DNA of 42,611 nt, taken from assembly GCA_964458605.1 (NCBI GenBank), contig CAYWLS010000031.1:1-42611 (forward strand). Reading direction: 5' to 3'. This document shows positions 16,086-24,723 of the stretch, piece after piece; position 1 is the stretch's first letter; each line of letters starts with the position of its first letter. Source of the stretch: JBBSNV01 sp964458605. Its GTDB lineage: Bacteria; Pseudomonadota; Alphaproteobacteria; Reyranellales; JAQSWP01. A program made the translations under genes and the position numbers. The notes under the pieces were generated by a model that was given only the letters and a program-made list of their open reading frames with translations, was not told where the DNA came from and did no database searches.

Positions 16086-17762
16086 ATGTCGGCTCAGGCG
16101 TTCGTCGAGGCGCGTGATTTTCTGTTCAGGCATCGGGAAGACTACGACACGGCCTATCGCGATTTCCGCTGGCCGGCGATGGGACGGTTCAACTGGGCGT
16201 TGGACTATTTCGACGCCATGGCCCGGGGCAACGACCGGCCGGCGCTGTGGATCGTCGACGATGCCGGCAAGGAGGCCAAGCTCAGCTTCGCCGAGATGGC
16301 GGCGCGCTCCAACCGGGTCGCCAATTACCTGCACGGCCTGGGCGTCAAGCGCGGCGATCGCATGCTGCTGATGCTGGGCAATATCGTGCCGCTGTGGGAA
16401 GTGATGCTGGCGGCGATGAAGCTGGGGGCGGTGGTGATCCCGGCCACTACCCTGCTCAATCGCGACGACCTGATGGACCGCTTCGGCCGCGGCCGCGCCC
16501 GCCATGTGGTGACGGCCGCCGAGCACACCGCCAAGTTCGCCGAGGTGCCGGGCGATTATACGCGCATCGCGGTGGGTGGCGCTGAAGGCTGGCACAGCTA
16601 CGAGGACGCCTATGCCGCCTCGGCCGCGTTCGCGCCGGACGGGCCGACCCAGGCGACCGATCCGCTGCTGCTCTATTTCACCTCCGGCACCACCGCCAAG
16701 CCCAAGCTGGTGCTGCACAGCCACCAGTCCTATCCGGTGGGGCACCTGTCGACCATGTACTGGCTCGGCCTGCGGCCGGGCGACATCCACCTCAACCTGT
16801 CTTCGCCGGGTTGGGCCAAGCATGCCTGGAGCTGCTTCTTCGCGCCGTGGAATGCCGGCGCCACCATCTTCCTGTTCAACCAGCCGCGTTTCGCCGCCCG
16901 GCCGCTGCTCGACGCCATGGCACGCTGCAAGGTGACGACGTTCTGCGCCCCGCCCACGGTGTGGCGCATGCTGATCCAGGAAGACCTCAGGAGCTGGAAG
17001 ATGGCGCTGAAGGAACTGATCGGGGCGGGCGAGCCGCTCAATCCCGAAGTGATCGAGCGGGTCAAAGCGGCCTGGGGCATGACCATCCGCGACGGCTACG
17101 GCCAGACCGAAACCTCGGCCCAGATCGGCAACACGCCGGGCCAGGCGGTCAAGCCGGGCTCGATGGGCCGGCCGCTGCCGGGCTATCGCGTCAAGCTGCT
17201 GGACGACGACGGCAGGGAACAGGACGAGGCGGAGATCTGCCTGGCGCTCGATCCCCGGCCGGTCGGGCTGATGCAGGGCTACCAGGAGGAGGACGGCAGC
17301 ATCACGCCGATCGAGGGCAACGCCTATCGCACCGGCGACGTGGCGATGAAGGATGCCGACGGCTATTTCACCTATGTCGGCCGCGCCGACGACGTGTTCA
17401 AGGCGTCCGACTACCGCATCAGCCCGTTCGAGCTGGAGAGCGTGCTGATCGAGCACGACGCGGTGGCGGAAGCCGCCGTGGTGCCGTCGCCCGATCCGCA
17501 GCGCCTGGCGGTGCCCAAGGCGTTCATCGCCGTGGCGCCCGGCCACCAGCCCGACCGAGCCACGGCGCTGGCCATCCTGCAGTTCATGCGCGGCAAGGTC
17601 TCGCCCTTCAAGCGCATCCGCCGGCTGGAGTTCTACGAATTGCCCAAGACCATCTCGGGCAAGATCCGCCGGGTGGAGCTGCGCAAATCGGAAGAGAAGC
17701 CGCGCACCGCCAAACGCAACGCCAACGAGTTCTGGGAAGAAGACTTCCCCGAACTGAAATAG
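16086..17762 (+). CDS. Acyl-CoA synthetase (AMP-forming)
   Basis: The 558-residue enzyme activates a carboxylic acid to its CoA thioester through an acyl-AMP intermediate. Adenylate-forming motifs are present: P-loop YFTSGTTAKPK (197-207), YGQTET in the middle, YRTGD and a C-terminal hinge, and the catalytic lysine in TISGKIRRVEL near residue 533. The C-terminal ending (FWEEDF) and the motif spacing fit the medium-chain/benzoate-like branch. The start ATG 16086 has GGGAGC 5-8 bases upstream. It lies 20 bases before a rhodanese gene on the same strand, so they probably form a two-gene unit. Confidence 0.93.
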   Translation: MSAQAFVEARDFLFRHREDYDTAYRDFRWPAMGRFNWALDYFDAMARGNDRPALWIVDDAGKEAKLSFAEMAARSNRVANYLHGLGVKRGDRMLLMLGNIVPLWEVMLAAMKLGAVVIPATTLLNRDDLMDRFGRGRARHVVTAAEHTAKFAEVPGDYTRIAVGGAEGWHSYEDAYAASAAFAPDGPTQATDPLLLYFTSGTTAKPKLVLHSHQSYPVGHLSTMYWLGLRPGDIHLNLSSPGWAKHAWSCFFAPWNAGATIFLFNQPRFAARPLLDAMARCKVTTFCAPPTVWRMLIQEDLRSWKMALKELIGAGEPLNPEVIERVKAAWGMTIRDGYGQTETSAQIGNTPGQAVKPGSMGRPLPGYRVKLLDDDGREQDEAEICLALDPRPVGLMQGYQEEDGSITPIEGNAYRTGDVAMKDADGYFTYVGRADDVFKASDYRISPFELESVLIEHDAVAEAAVVPSPDPQRLAVPKAFIAVAPGHQPDRATALAILQFMRGKVSPFKRIRRLEFYELPKTISGKIRRVELRKSEEKPRTAKRNANEFWEEDFPELK

Positions 17763-17782
17763 CCGAAACAGGAGCGACCGAC

Positions 17783-18196
17783 ATGGCCAAGATCACCAAG
17801 GGCATCAAGCAGCTTTGCGCCGAGGCGGAGAAGGAGATCGAAACCCTGACCGCGGAGCAGGCGATCGCCGCGATGAAGGACCCCAACGTGCAACTCGTCG
17901 ACATCCGCGATGTGCGCGAGCTGTGGCGCGAGGGCGCCATCCCCGGCGCCCATCATGCCCCGCGCGGCATGCTGGAATTCTGGGTCGATCCCGACAGCCC
18001 CTATGCCAAGGAGATTTTCCAGTCGGGCAAGAAATTCGTGTTCTTCTGCGCCGGCGGCCTGCGCTCGGCGCTGGCTACCAAGGCGGTGCAGGATATGGGG
18101 CTGACCCCGGTGGCGCATATCGAAGGCGGCTTCGGCGCCTGGAAGGCAAAAGGCGGGCCGGTCGAGAAGGTCGAGCCCAGGCCGGCCAAGAGCTAG
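17783..18196 (+). CDS. Single-domain rhodanese-like sulfurtransferase
   Basis: This 137-residue protein is one rhodanese domain. The active-site loop is CAGGLRS with Cys89 as persulfide carrier, and the family's early VDIRDVRELWREGAIPGAHH and C-terminal EGGFGAWKAKGGPVE motifs are both there. The loop has the six-residue size of sulfurtransferases rather than the longer loop of Cdc25-type phosphatases. There is no signal peptide, so it is cytoplasmic. GGAGCGACCGAC separates its ATG from the ligase. What it contributes to acyl-CoA formation is unclear; similar ligase-rhodanese pairs suggest handling of a thio-compound, which is inference. Confidence 0.92.
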   Translation: MAKITKGIKQLCAEAEKEIETLTAEQAIAAMKDPNVQLVDIRDVRELWREGAIPGAHHAPRGMLEFWVDPDSPYAKEIFQSGKKFVFFCAGGLRSALATKAVQDMGLTPVAHIEGGFGAWKAKGGPVEKVEPRPAKS

Positions 18197-18241
18197 AACG
18201 CCGCGGCGCAGCGCATCCAGACCGCGCAGGGCTGGACTTCA

Positions 18242-18425
18242 CGGGGGAGATCGCCGGGCGGTCGACGGGGCGCTGGTGCTGCTGCCGCCGAAGGCACCGC
18301 CGTCTTCATCGACGCGCCCTATCGCTTCGGAAGTGCTGCCCGGCATCGGCCATTTCGCCACCGACCAGTTACCCGATGCGGTGAATGCGCTGCTGCTGGC
18401 GCATCTGGCGGCGTGTCCGGCTTAG
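18242..18425 (+). pseudogene. C-terminal remnant of an alpha/beta hydrolase, frameshifted
   Basis: One frame reads EGTAVFIDAPYRF, and after one extra G at about 18329 a second frame continues EVLPGIGHFATDQLPDAVN to a stop at 18423-18425. Joined, this is the usual C-terminus of an alpha/beta hydrolase, including the catalytic GHF histidine. The rest of the gene, with its nucleophile region, is missing. The recognisable part is short, so the family call is firm only for the GHF-containing half. Confidence 0.55.
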
Positions 18426-18491
18426 CGAGATCAAGGTGGATTGGGTCGGGCCGCACGGCTTGCAACGCCGCTAGCCGGTATCGTGGGGCCG

Positions 18492-18515
18492 AATGCGGCC
18501 GCACCGCATTATAGT
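18492..18515 (+). promoter_or_regulatory. Inverted repeat overlapping a -10-like box before argC
   Basis: AATGCGG (18492-18498) and CCGCATT (18504-18510) form a perfect 7-bp inverted repeat. It runs directly into TATAGT (18510-18515), 35 bases before the argC ATG. No good -35 box is seen, which would fit an activator or a repressor site, but this is weak evidence. Confidence 0.3.
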
Positions 18516-18549
18516 GATGCTTCCCTTACGTCAGCAGCAGGTCGCCATC

Positions 18550-19527
18550 ATGAGCATTCGCATCGGCATCGTCGGCATCAGCGGCTTTGGCGGCGGCGAG
18601 GCGATGCGCCTGGTCGCGAGCCACCCGTCTTTCGAGCTGGTCTACGCCGCGGGCGAGGGCAGCGCCGGCAGTCGGCTGGTCGAGCGCTTCCCTGGCGCGC
18701 CGGCCGGGCTGGCCGGGATGGTGATCGAAAAGTGGGACCCTGCCGCCCTGCCGAAGCTCGACGTGCTGTTCGCGTCGCTGCCTACCGGCGCCTCGGCCGA
18801 TGCGCTGGCGCGCGTTCCCAGGTCCGTGAAGATCGTCGATATTGGCGGCGACCACCGCTACGCCGAGGGTTGGGCCTATGGCCTGGCCGATATCTGGCCG
18901 GACCGGATCGAGGGTCGGGACCGCGTTGCCAATCCCGGCTGCTTCCCGGCCGCGGCGCTGACCGCGCTGGCGCCGCTGCTGGCTCACCGGCTGATCGAGC
19001 CCGGCAACATCGTGATCGACGCCAAGACCGGCATCTCCGGTGCCGGAAGGGGCGGCGCCGACAGCAAGTTCGGCTTCGCCGAGAGCAACGAGAACCTGGT
19101 GCCCTACGGCTTGCTCAAGCACACCCACATGCCCGAGATCGCCAAGACGATCGAGCGGCTGGGCGGCGGCAGCGCGGCTGGGCTGGTGTTCACGCCGCAT
19201 CTGGTGCCGATGACCCGCGGCATCCTCGCCACCATCTACTGCCGCGGCCGCGCCACCACGGATCAGTGCCTGGACGCCGCCCGGCGCTTCTACGCCGGTC
19301 GCGCGTTCGTCCGCGTCACCGACAAGCCGCCGCAGACCAAATGGGCCACCGGCTCGAACCTCGCCTTCGTCAGCTATGCGGCCGATCCGGAGCGCAACCT
19401 GGTGATGGCGATGGGCGTGGTCGACAATCTCGGCAAGGGCGCGGCCGGTCAGGCGGTGCAGAATGCCAACCTGATCTGCGGCCTGCCGGAAACCGCGGGG
19501 CTGGACGGCGCGCCTGTCTGGCCGTGA
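18550..19527 (+). CDS. argC: N-acetyl-gamma-glutamyl-phosphate reductase
   Basis: ArgC reduces N-acetyl-glutamyl phosphate to the semialdehyde in arginine biosynthesis. The 325-residue protein has the NADP fold start IGIVGISGFGGGE, the catalytic Cys in NPGCFPAA, the GISGAGRGG segment and the general-base His in KHTHMPEI. All fit the longer bacterial ArgC form. The Cys motif has Phe where Tyr is common, a mild change. I chose ATG 18550; an in-frame start at 18493 would add 19 residues that overlap the leader inverted repeat. No other arginine gene is adjacent; argC is often separate in alphaproteobacteria. Confidence 0.92.
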   Translation: MSIRIGIVGISGFGGGEAMRLVASHPSFELVYAAGEGSAGSRLVERFPGAPAGLAGMVIEKWDPAALPKLDVLFASLPTGASADALARVPRSVKIVDIGGDHRYAEGWAYGLADIWPDRIEGRDRVANPGCFPAAALTALAPLLAHRLIEPGNIVIDAKTGISGAGRGGADSKFGFAESNENLVPYGLLKHTHMPEIAKTIERLGGGSAAGLVFTPHLVPMTRGILATIYCRGRATTDQCLDAARRFYAGRAFVRVTDKPPQTKWATGSNLAFVSYAADPERNLVMAMGVVDNLGKGAAGQAVQNANLICGLPETAGLDGAPVWP

Positions 19528-19571
19528 GATTTTCTGCGCGCCCCAGTGGCAGGCTAGTTGAACCCGGACCC

Positions 19572-19636
19572 TAGAGCGGATCACGATCGGACGGAAGCGC
19601 GACAACGCTTCCATCCGATCGTGTGAATCCGCTCTA
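19572..19636. repeat. TAGAGCGGAT palindromic repeat, hairpin I
   Basis: A near-perfect inverted repeat begins TAGAGCGGATCACGATCGGA and ends GAATCCGCTCTA, forming a stem of about 28 bp. This is a common intergenic element type in alphaproteobacteria. It lies between convergent argC and the molybdopterin oxidoreductase. Confidence 0.75.
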
Positions 19637-19649
19637 TCGCTCTAAAGTG

Positions 19650-19713
19650 TAGAGCAAATTCACACCTTTGGACGGAATCCGGAACGATTCTACCAAAAAG
19701 GCGATTTGCTCTA
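19650..19713. repeat. TAGAGCAAAT palindromic repeat, hairpin II
   Basis: A second, related element runs from TAGAGCAAAT (19650) to ATTTGCTCTA (ending 19713), with a weaker central pairing. Its last three bases are the stop codon of the minus-strand gene, so the repeat inserted at, or created, that gene's end. Confidence 0.65.
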
Positions 19714-21735
19714 GGCTGCGGCGATCTCCACCTCGACGCCGTGCAGGGCGGTGCTGTCGCCCATGTCGGCGCGCAGGCCGGGATTGAGCGCGTTGACGTT
19801 GATGCCCTGGCTCTCGCGCTTGGGCCAGCGCGTCTTGCAGGTCAGCGCCGTGCCGTCCGGCACGATGTCCTGCACGCGCAGGATAAGTTCCAGCGTCGCG
19901 CCGGCATTGGCCAGCCGCACGCGCTGGCCGTCGCGTAGTTGGTGGCGCTCGGCCTCGGTCGGGTTCAGGATCACGCAATCCTCGCCCATCAGCTGGTCGA
20001 TGCGCGCATCGTTGGCGTAGCTGGAATTGAGCAGCCATTTGCCGGCCGGCGACAGCAGCCGCAAGCGGCCCGCCTTCGGCGGCGCATCGACGGTAGGCAG
20101 CGCCGTGCGCGGCAGGCCCATGCCGGCCGCCTTGTCGCTGGCCAGCTCGATCTTGCCGCTGGGCGTGTCGAATTTCAGGTCGCGATGCAGGATCACCGGC
20201 TGGTCGGAAAAGTCGATCGTGCCGCAGCGCTTCAGCTCGTCGAAGGTCAGGCCGGGCCGGAAACGCTCGAGCTGGTGGGCGATCAGATCGGCGTCGCTTT
20301 CGTACAGCTCCGGCTCGGCATAGCCCATGGCGCGGGCCAGGCGGCGGAAGATCTCGGAATTGGGCAGCGCCTGGCCCAACGGCTCCATCGCCTTGGCCTG
20401 CGGCCCGATCGACAGGTGGAAATAGGAGCCGGCCAGATCGTCGAACTCCAGGAAGCTGGCGGCCGGCAGCACATAGTCGGCGAGATCGGCGGTGTCGGTC
20501 TGGAACAGCTCGACCACCACGGTGAACAGATCCTCGCGCTTGAGTGCCTGGCGCAGCTTGCGCTGGTTGGGCACGGAGGCCGCGATGTTCATGTTCCAGC
20601 AGAACAGCGCGGCGGTCTTGGCCGGATCGGCGACGTGGTCGGCCAGCTCCATGTGGCTGACCTTGTGTTCCGGCCCCTGGCGCAGTTGCGGCGCCGACAG
20701 CACGCCCAGCGCCATGTTGCGCGTGGCGCTCTTGCCGTTGAGATAATAGACGCCGGCGCCTGGCTTGCCGATATTGCCGGTGGCGCCGACCAGGTTGACG
20801 CAGGCGCGCATGATGTTGCCGCCCTGCGGCTGGCGCTGCAGCCCCTGGCCCAGCCACAGCAGCGACGGTCCCGCGCCATACATGCGAGCGGCGCGCTCGA
20901 TGTCGGCGGCCGGCACGCCGGTCTGCGCCTCGCCCCAGTGCGGCGTGCAACGGGCGGCGATGGCGGCGACCTCGTCCCAGCCCACCGTGTGGGCGTCGAT
21001 GAAGGCGCGATCGATCAGCCGGTCGCGGACCAGCACATGCAGCATCGCATAGGCCAGCGCGGCATCGCTGCCCGGCCGCAGTTGCAGATGCAGGTCGGCG
21101 GCGCTGGCGCTGTCGGTGCGCACCGGATCGATCACGATCTTCTTGCCCGGCGCTTCGGGCAGCCAATATTTGTGCGCGTGCGGGGCGGAGACCGAGGGGT
21201 TGCACCCCCACACCAGGATGCACTGCGCGTCCTTGGCCGTCTTTGGATCGAAGCCGACCAGCGCCGTGCCGATGATCAGCTCCAGTGCGACATAACCCGC
21301 GGCATTGCACACCGTGTCGGGATCGGCTTCGCTGGCGCCCAGCCGATTGAAGAAACGGTTGGGGAAGGCGGTGGCGACCAGCGCGCAGGTGCCGGTGTAA
21401 TGCGTCGACAGCACCGCGGCCGGACTGTGCTGCGCCACCACCTGCTTGAGCCGTGCGGCGATGTCGGCGATGGCCTCGTCCCAGGGCACGGGCTGGAATT
21501 TGCCTTCGCCCTTGGCGCCGACCCGCTTCAGCGGCGTCAGCAGGCGCTGCTTGGGATCGCGCCAGGCGCCGTTATAGGCCACCGCGCATTTGCCGCACAG
21601 CGCGCCGCGGCTGACCTTGTGGTCGGGATCGCCCAGCACCTTGCGGATCTGGCTGCCGCGCCGGGTAACGACGATACCGCAGCCGTCATAGCAGTCGCGC
21701 GGACAGGTGGTCTTGATCAGGTCGCGTTCGGCCAA
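19711..21735 (-). CDS. Molybdopterin oxidoreductase (DMSO reductase family)
   Basis: The 674-residue enzyme starts with a 4Fe-4S binding pattern CPRDCYDGC ... CGKC (Cys11, 15, 19, ~48), typical of formate-dehydrogenase/DMSO-reductase-type catalytic subunits. It then has the molybdopterin domains (WGCNPSVSAPHAHKYW; a cofactor segment LVGATGNIGKPGAG) and a C-terminal dinucleotide-binding domain (LLSPAGKWLLNSSYAND). No twin-arginine signal is present, so it should be cytoplasmic. No partner subunits are adjacent. The start is a TTG with AAGGA at about 8 bases; the nearby ATG at 21738-21740 is out of frame. Its stop codon lies in a palindromic repeat. The substrate cannot be assigned. Confidence 0.9.
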   Translation of the reverse strand: MAERDLIKTTCPRDCYDGCGIVVTRRGSQIRKVLGDPDHKVSRGALCGKCAVAYNGAWRDPKQRLLTPLKRVGAKGEGKFQPVPWDEAIADIAARLKQVVAQHSPAAVLSTHYTGTCALVATAFPNRFFNRLGASEADPDTVCNAAGYVALELIIGTALVGFDPKTAKDAQCILVWGCNPSVSAPHAHKYWLPEAPGKKIVIDPVRTDSASAADLHLQLRPGSDAALAYAMLHVLVRDRLIDRAFIDAHTVGWDEVAAIAARCTPHWGEAQTGVPAADIERAARMYGAGPSLLWLGQGLQRQPQGGNIMRACVNLVGATGNIGKPGAGVYYLNGKSATRNMALGVLSAPQLRQGPEHKVSHMELADHVADPAKTAALFCWNMNIAASVPNQRKLRQALKREDLFTVVVELFQTDTADLADYVLPAASFLEFDDLAGSYFHLSIGPQAKAMEPLGQALPNSEIFRRLARAMGYAEPELYESDADLIAHQLERFRPGLTFDELKRCGTIDFSDQPVILHRDLKFDTPSGKIELASDKAAGMGLPRTALPTVDAPPKAGRLRLLSPAGKWLLNSSYANDARIDQLMGEDCVILNPTEAERHQLRDGQRVRLANAGATLELILRVQDIVPDGTALTCKTRWPKRESQGINVNALNPGLRADMGDSTALHGVEVEIAAA

Positions 21736-21916
21736 GGCATTTCCTTAGGGCTGAAGCTGCAAGTGTCTACACTGCACCACGGCCGCACGGATTGCATCTT
21801 CGGCATGCGTGGCACGCCTTTATGCCTGGTCGCACGCGCCGATTGTATCGAGACATGATTCGCCGCCGCCGCCTCGCCGGCGGTGATAATTTATGGCGAC
21901 ACATCGGAGGTCCGCC

Positions 21917-22834
21917 ATGTCCCATCGCGCGCGCTATGCCGGCGTCTATGTCGCGCCGCTTACGCCGACCGATGCCGAGCACAAGCCCGATATCGGCCGC
22001 TACATCGCCCATTGCCAATGGCTGCTGGCGCAAGGCTGCCACGGGCTGATGCCGCTGGGCTCGACCGGCGAAGGCCATTCCTTCACCGCCGACGAGCGCA
22101 TTGCGCTGATGGACGCGCTCAGCGAGCACGGCCTGCCGATGGACCGCATGCTGGTCGGCGCCAGCGCGCTGGCCTATCCCGATGCGGTGCGCATGATCGC
22201 CCACGCCACCAGGCTCGGCGCCCGCGCCGTGGCGGTGCAGCCGGCCTTCTACTACAAGGCCGACGACGAGGGGCTGTACGCCTATTTCAAGCTGCTGGTC
22301 GACCGGGTGGCCGACAGCCGCATGCGGCTGATCATCTACGATTCGGAGAACATGCTCGGCGTCAAGTTCAGCCGCGCCGTTCTGGAGCGGCTGTTCGCCG
22401 ACTTCCCCGACACCATCGTCGGCATCAAGGACAGCAACGGCGACCGCGCCAGGATCGCCGAGCGCTGCTCCTGGTTTCCCGAACAGGCGGTGTTCTCCGG
22501 CGCCGATGCCACGGCGCTGGCGGTGCTGCGGGCCGGCGGCACCGGCATCATGTCGGCCTACGGCAATGTGTTGAGCGATGCGCTGCTGCGCCTCTATCGC
22601 GAGTGGAACAACGAGGAAGGCGAGCGCTGCCAGGCGGCGCTCGACGGATTCATCGCGCTGGCCCGGCGGTTTCCGCCCTTCGCCGCCATCAAGGCGACCA
22701 TGGCGCATCTGTCGGGCGATCCGGTGTGGCTCAACGGCCGCCCGCCTTTGGTGCCGCTGTCGACGGCGCAGCGCCGCGCGCTCGCGGGCGAACTCGACAG
22801 GCTCGGCCTGGGCGGCCGCAAGGCGGCGGAGTAG
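21917..22834 (+). CDS. Dihydrodipicolinate synthase/N-acetylneuraminate lyase family protein
   Basis: The 305-residue TIM barrel belongs to the DapA/NanA aldolase superfamily, which forms a Schiff base with pyruvate or another keto acid. The Schiff-base lysine is in VGIKDSNGD, the substrate loop is GSTGEGHSF, and the tyrosine pair is in QPAFYYK. The segment after the tyrosine differs from true DapA (IYDSENMLGVKFS in place of YNVPSRTG), so lysine biosynthesis is unlikely and a catabolic aldolase or dehydratase is favoured. GGAGG lies 6 bases before the ATG. It is divergent from the molybdopterin oxidoreductase. Confidence 0.88.
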   Translation: MSHRARYAGVYVAPLTPTDAEHKPDIGRYIAHCQWLLAQGCHGLMPLGSTGEGHSFTADERIALMDALSEHGLPMDRMLVGASALAYPDAVRMIAHATRLGARAVAVQPAFYYKADDEGLYAYFKLLVDRVADSRMRLIIYDSENMLGVKFSRAVLERLFADFPDTIVGIKDSNGDRARIAERCSWFPEQAVFSGADATALAVLRAGGTGIMSAYGNVLSDALLRLYREWNNEEGERCQAALDGFIALARRFPPFAAIKATMAHLSGDPVWLNGRPPLVPLSTAQRRALAGELDRLGLGGRKAAE

Positions 22835-22840
22835 CGATTT

Positions 22841-22929
22841 CGTCGTCCCGAGCGCAGCGAAGGACCTGGCTTCAGCCGAAACGCTCTCTGTGGCGAGGCA
22901 GGATGCTTCGCTGCCGCTCGGCACGACGG
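22841..22929. repeat. Intergenic palindromic repeat, copy B
   Basis: CGTCGTCCCGAGCGCAGCGA (from 22841) is nearly the exact reverse complement of CTTCGCTGCCGCTCGGCACG (ending near 22929), about 22 bp per arm. It is related to copy A at 14777-14869. It lies between two genes on the same strand. The 15 bases GGGCTGGACTTCACG just after it also occur at about 18229-18243. Confidence 0.7.
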
Positions 22930-23021
22930 AAAAGGGCTGGACTTCACGATAGGGCGCTTGTCAAAACGCCGGTTCGGTGCTGCGATTGCGGCAATAAGAA
23001 CCAGGGATTTGGGAAACGCCG

Positions 23022-24683
23022 ATGACCGCGCAGATGTTCGAATCGCCGATGGCGGGCGGCCAGGCTGCCGCCGACAACCGGGTGCCCAGCCTGCACGATG
23101 CGCCTTCGCCGCTGACCGCGCCGGAGGCCGGACCGTTCGTGCCGCTGCCGATCATGATAGCCCAATGGGCGCGCAAGCAGCCCGAGCGGCGGGCGCTGTG
23201 GTGCGAGGGCAAGTCGGTGAGCTGGGGCGAATTCGGCGCCCAGGTGGAGCGCATCGCGGCGGCGCTGCTGGCCATGGGCCTGAAGCACGGCGAGAAGGTG
23301 GCGGTGCTGGCGCCCCCCTCGCTGGAATACGTCGCGCTGTTCTTCGGCATATTGCGCGCCGGCGGCTGCGTGGTGCCGCTCTCGACCATGGCCGGCGCCG
23401 AGCAGCTCCATGGCATGATCGAGGATGCCGATTCCCGGGTGTTCGTGCTGGCCTCGGCGATGCGCGAGCTGGCGGCGCCGTTCGCCGACAAGATCAGGGG
23501 CCTGCTGCCGGGCGGCCGCATCGCGCTCGATTTCGCCGCGCCGGGCTGGCAGTCCTACGACGCCTGGCTGGCGGCGGCGCCGGACCAGGCGCCTTCGGTC
23601 GCGATTTCGCCCGACGACCCGTTCAACCTGATCTATTCCTCGGGCACGACCGGCGTCCCCAAAGGCATCATGCACAATCACGCCCTGCGCTGGTTCCTGA
23701 TCCAGCGCTGGGCCGGCATGGGCTTCGGCCCCGACGCCACCACCGTGGTCTCGACGCCGCTCTATTCCAACACCACGCTGGTGTCCCTGCTGCCGTCGCT
23801 GGCGCAGGGCGGCGGCGTGGTGCTGACGAAGAAATTCGACGTGGTGCGGTTCCTCGAACTCGCCCAGCAGCACAAGGCGACGCATGCCATGCTGGTGCCG
23901 GTGCAGTACCAGCGCATCCTGGCCCATCCCGATTTCGACAAATACGACCTCTCCAGTTTCAGGATGAAGCTCAGCACCTCCGCGCCGTTGCGGCTGGAGA
24001 CCAAGCAGCAGATCGCCACACGCTGGCCCGGCGGCATGGTCGAGGTCTACGGGCTGACCGAGGGCGGCGGCTCCTGCATGTTGGATGTGGTGGCCAGCCC
24101 GACCAAGCTGCACACGGTGGGCCAACCCGCCTATGGCACCGAGATCAAGATCCTCGACGAGAAGGGCAACGAAGTGTCGCGCGGCGAAGTCGGCGAACTG
24201 GCCGGGCGCTCCTACACCATGATGAGCGGCTACTACAAGCAGCCGGACAAGACCAGCGAGATGCTGTGGTTCGACAAGGACGGCCGCATGTTCTTCCGCT
24301 CCGGCGACCTGGGTCGCATGGACGAGGACGGCTTCGTCGTGTTGCTCGATCGCAAGAAGGACATGATCATTTCCGGCGGCTTCAACATCTATGCCGCCGA
24401 TCTCGAAACGGTGCTGAGCCGGCATCCCGACGTGGCCGATGTGGCGGTGATCGGTATTCCATCGGACCAGTGGGGCGAGAGCCCGTTGGCGCTCGTGGTG
24501 AAACGGCCGGGCGCCGCGATCGACGGCGAGACCTTGAAGAGCTGGGCCAACGAGCAGCTCGGCAAGACCCAGCGCATCGCCGCCGTCGAGTTCCGCGACA
24601 GCCTGCCGCGCAGCACCATCGGCAAGGTGCTGAAGAAGGAGCTGCGCGCGCCCTATTGGGAGAAGGCGGGGCGGAAGATCTAG
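23022..24683 (+). CDS. Long/medium-chain acyl-CoA synthetase (AMP-forming)
   Basis: This 553-residue adenylate-forming enzyme is distinct from the ligase at 16086. It has the P-loop YSSGTTGVPKGI, the core YGLTEGGG, the hinge GDLGRMDEDGFVVLLDRKKD, the GFNIYAADLE segment and the catalytic lysine in RSTIGKVLKKELR. The order and spacing fit the fatty-acid/aryl-CoA ligase branch. The N-terminal ~25 residues are low in conservation; ATG 23022 has GGGA 9 bases upstream, and an in-frame ATG at 23034 is possible. It is convergent with the dehydrogenase at 24724, with a 40-base gap that shows no terminator. Confidence 0.92.
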   Translation: MTAQMFESPMAGGQAAADNRVPSLHDAPSPLTAPEAGPFVPLPIMIAQWARKQPERRALWCEGKSVSWGEFGAQVERIAAALLAMGLKHGEKVAVLAPPSLEYVALFFGILRAGGCVVPLSTMAGAEQLHGMIEDADSRVFVLASAMRELAAPFADKIRGLLPGGRIALDFAAPGWQSYDAWLAAAPDQAPSVAISPDDPFNLIYSSGTTGVPKGIMHNHALRWFLIQRWAGMGFGPDATTVVSTPLYSNTTLVSLLPSLAQGGGVVLTKKFDVVRFLELAQQHKATHAMLVPVQYQRILAHPDFDKYDLSSFRMKLSTSAPLRLETKQQIATRWPGGMVEVYGLTEGGGSCMLDVVASPTKLHTVGQPAYGTEIKILDEKGNEVSRGEVGELAGRSYTMMSGYYKQPDKTSEMLWFDKDGRMFFRSGDLGRMDEDGFVVLLDRKKDMIISGGFNIYAADLETVLSRHPDVADVAVIGIPSDQWGESPLALVVKRPGAAIDGETLKSWANEQLGKTQRIAAVEFRDSLPRSTIGKVLKKELRAPYWEKAGRKI

Positions 24684-24723
24684 CGGCGATGCCGGTGTCG
24701 CGTTGACAGGCTGCGGCGCGCGA

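Larger units (their letters stand above)
18197..18549. other. 353-bp gap: hydrolase remnant plus argC leader
   Basis: No intact gene is found. The segment holds the decayed C-terminus of an alpha/beta hydrolase (18242-18425) and an inverted repeat beside a -10-like box in front of argC (18492-18515). Confidence 0.6.

Noticed and set aside
14805..17546. 913-codon minus-strand frame across the flavodoxin-type and ligase genes
   Set aside because: It spans two recognisable genes and a repeat, in another frame; the translated text is low-complexity His/Arg/Gly.
19939..21858. 639-codon plus-strand frame opposite the molybdopterin oxidoreductase
   Set aside because: The minus strand encodes a protein with intact cluster and cofactor motifs; this frame has no family features.
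21917..22834. DapA of lysine biosynthesis
   Set aside because: The pyruvate/semialdehyde contact region differs from true DapA and the context is catabolic.
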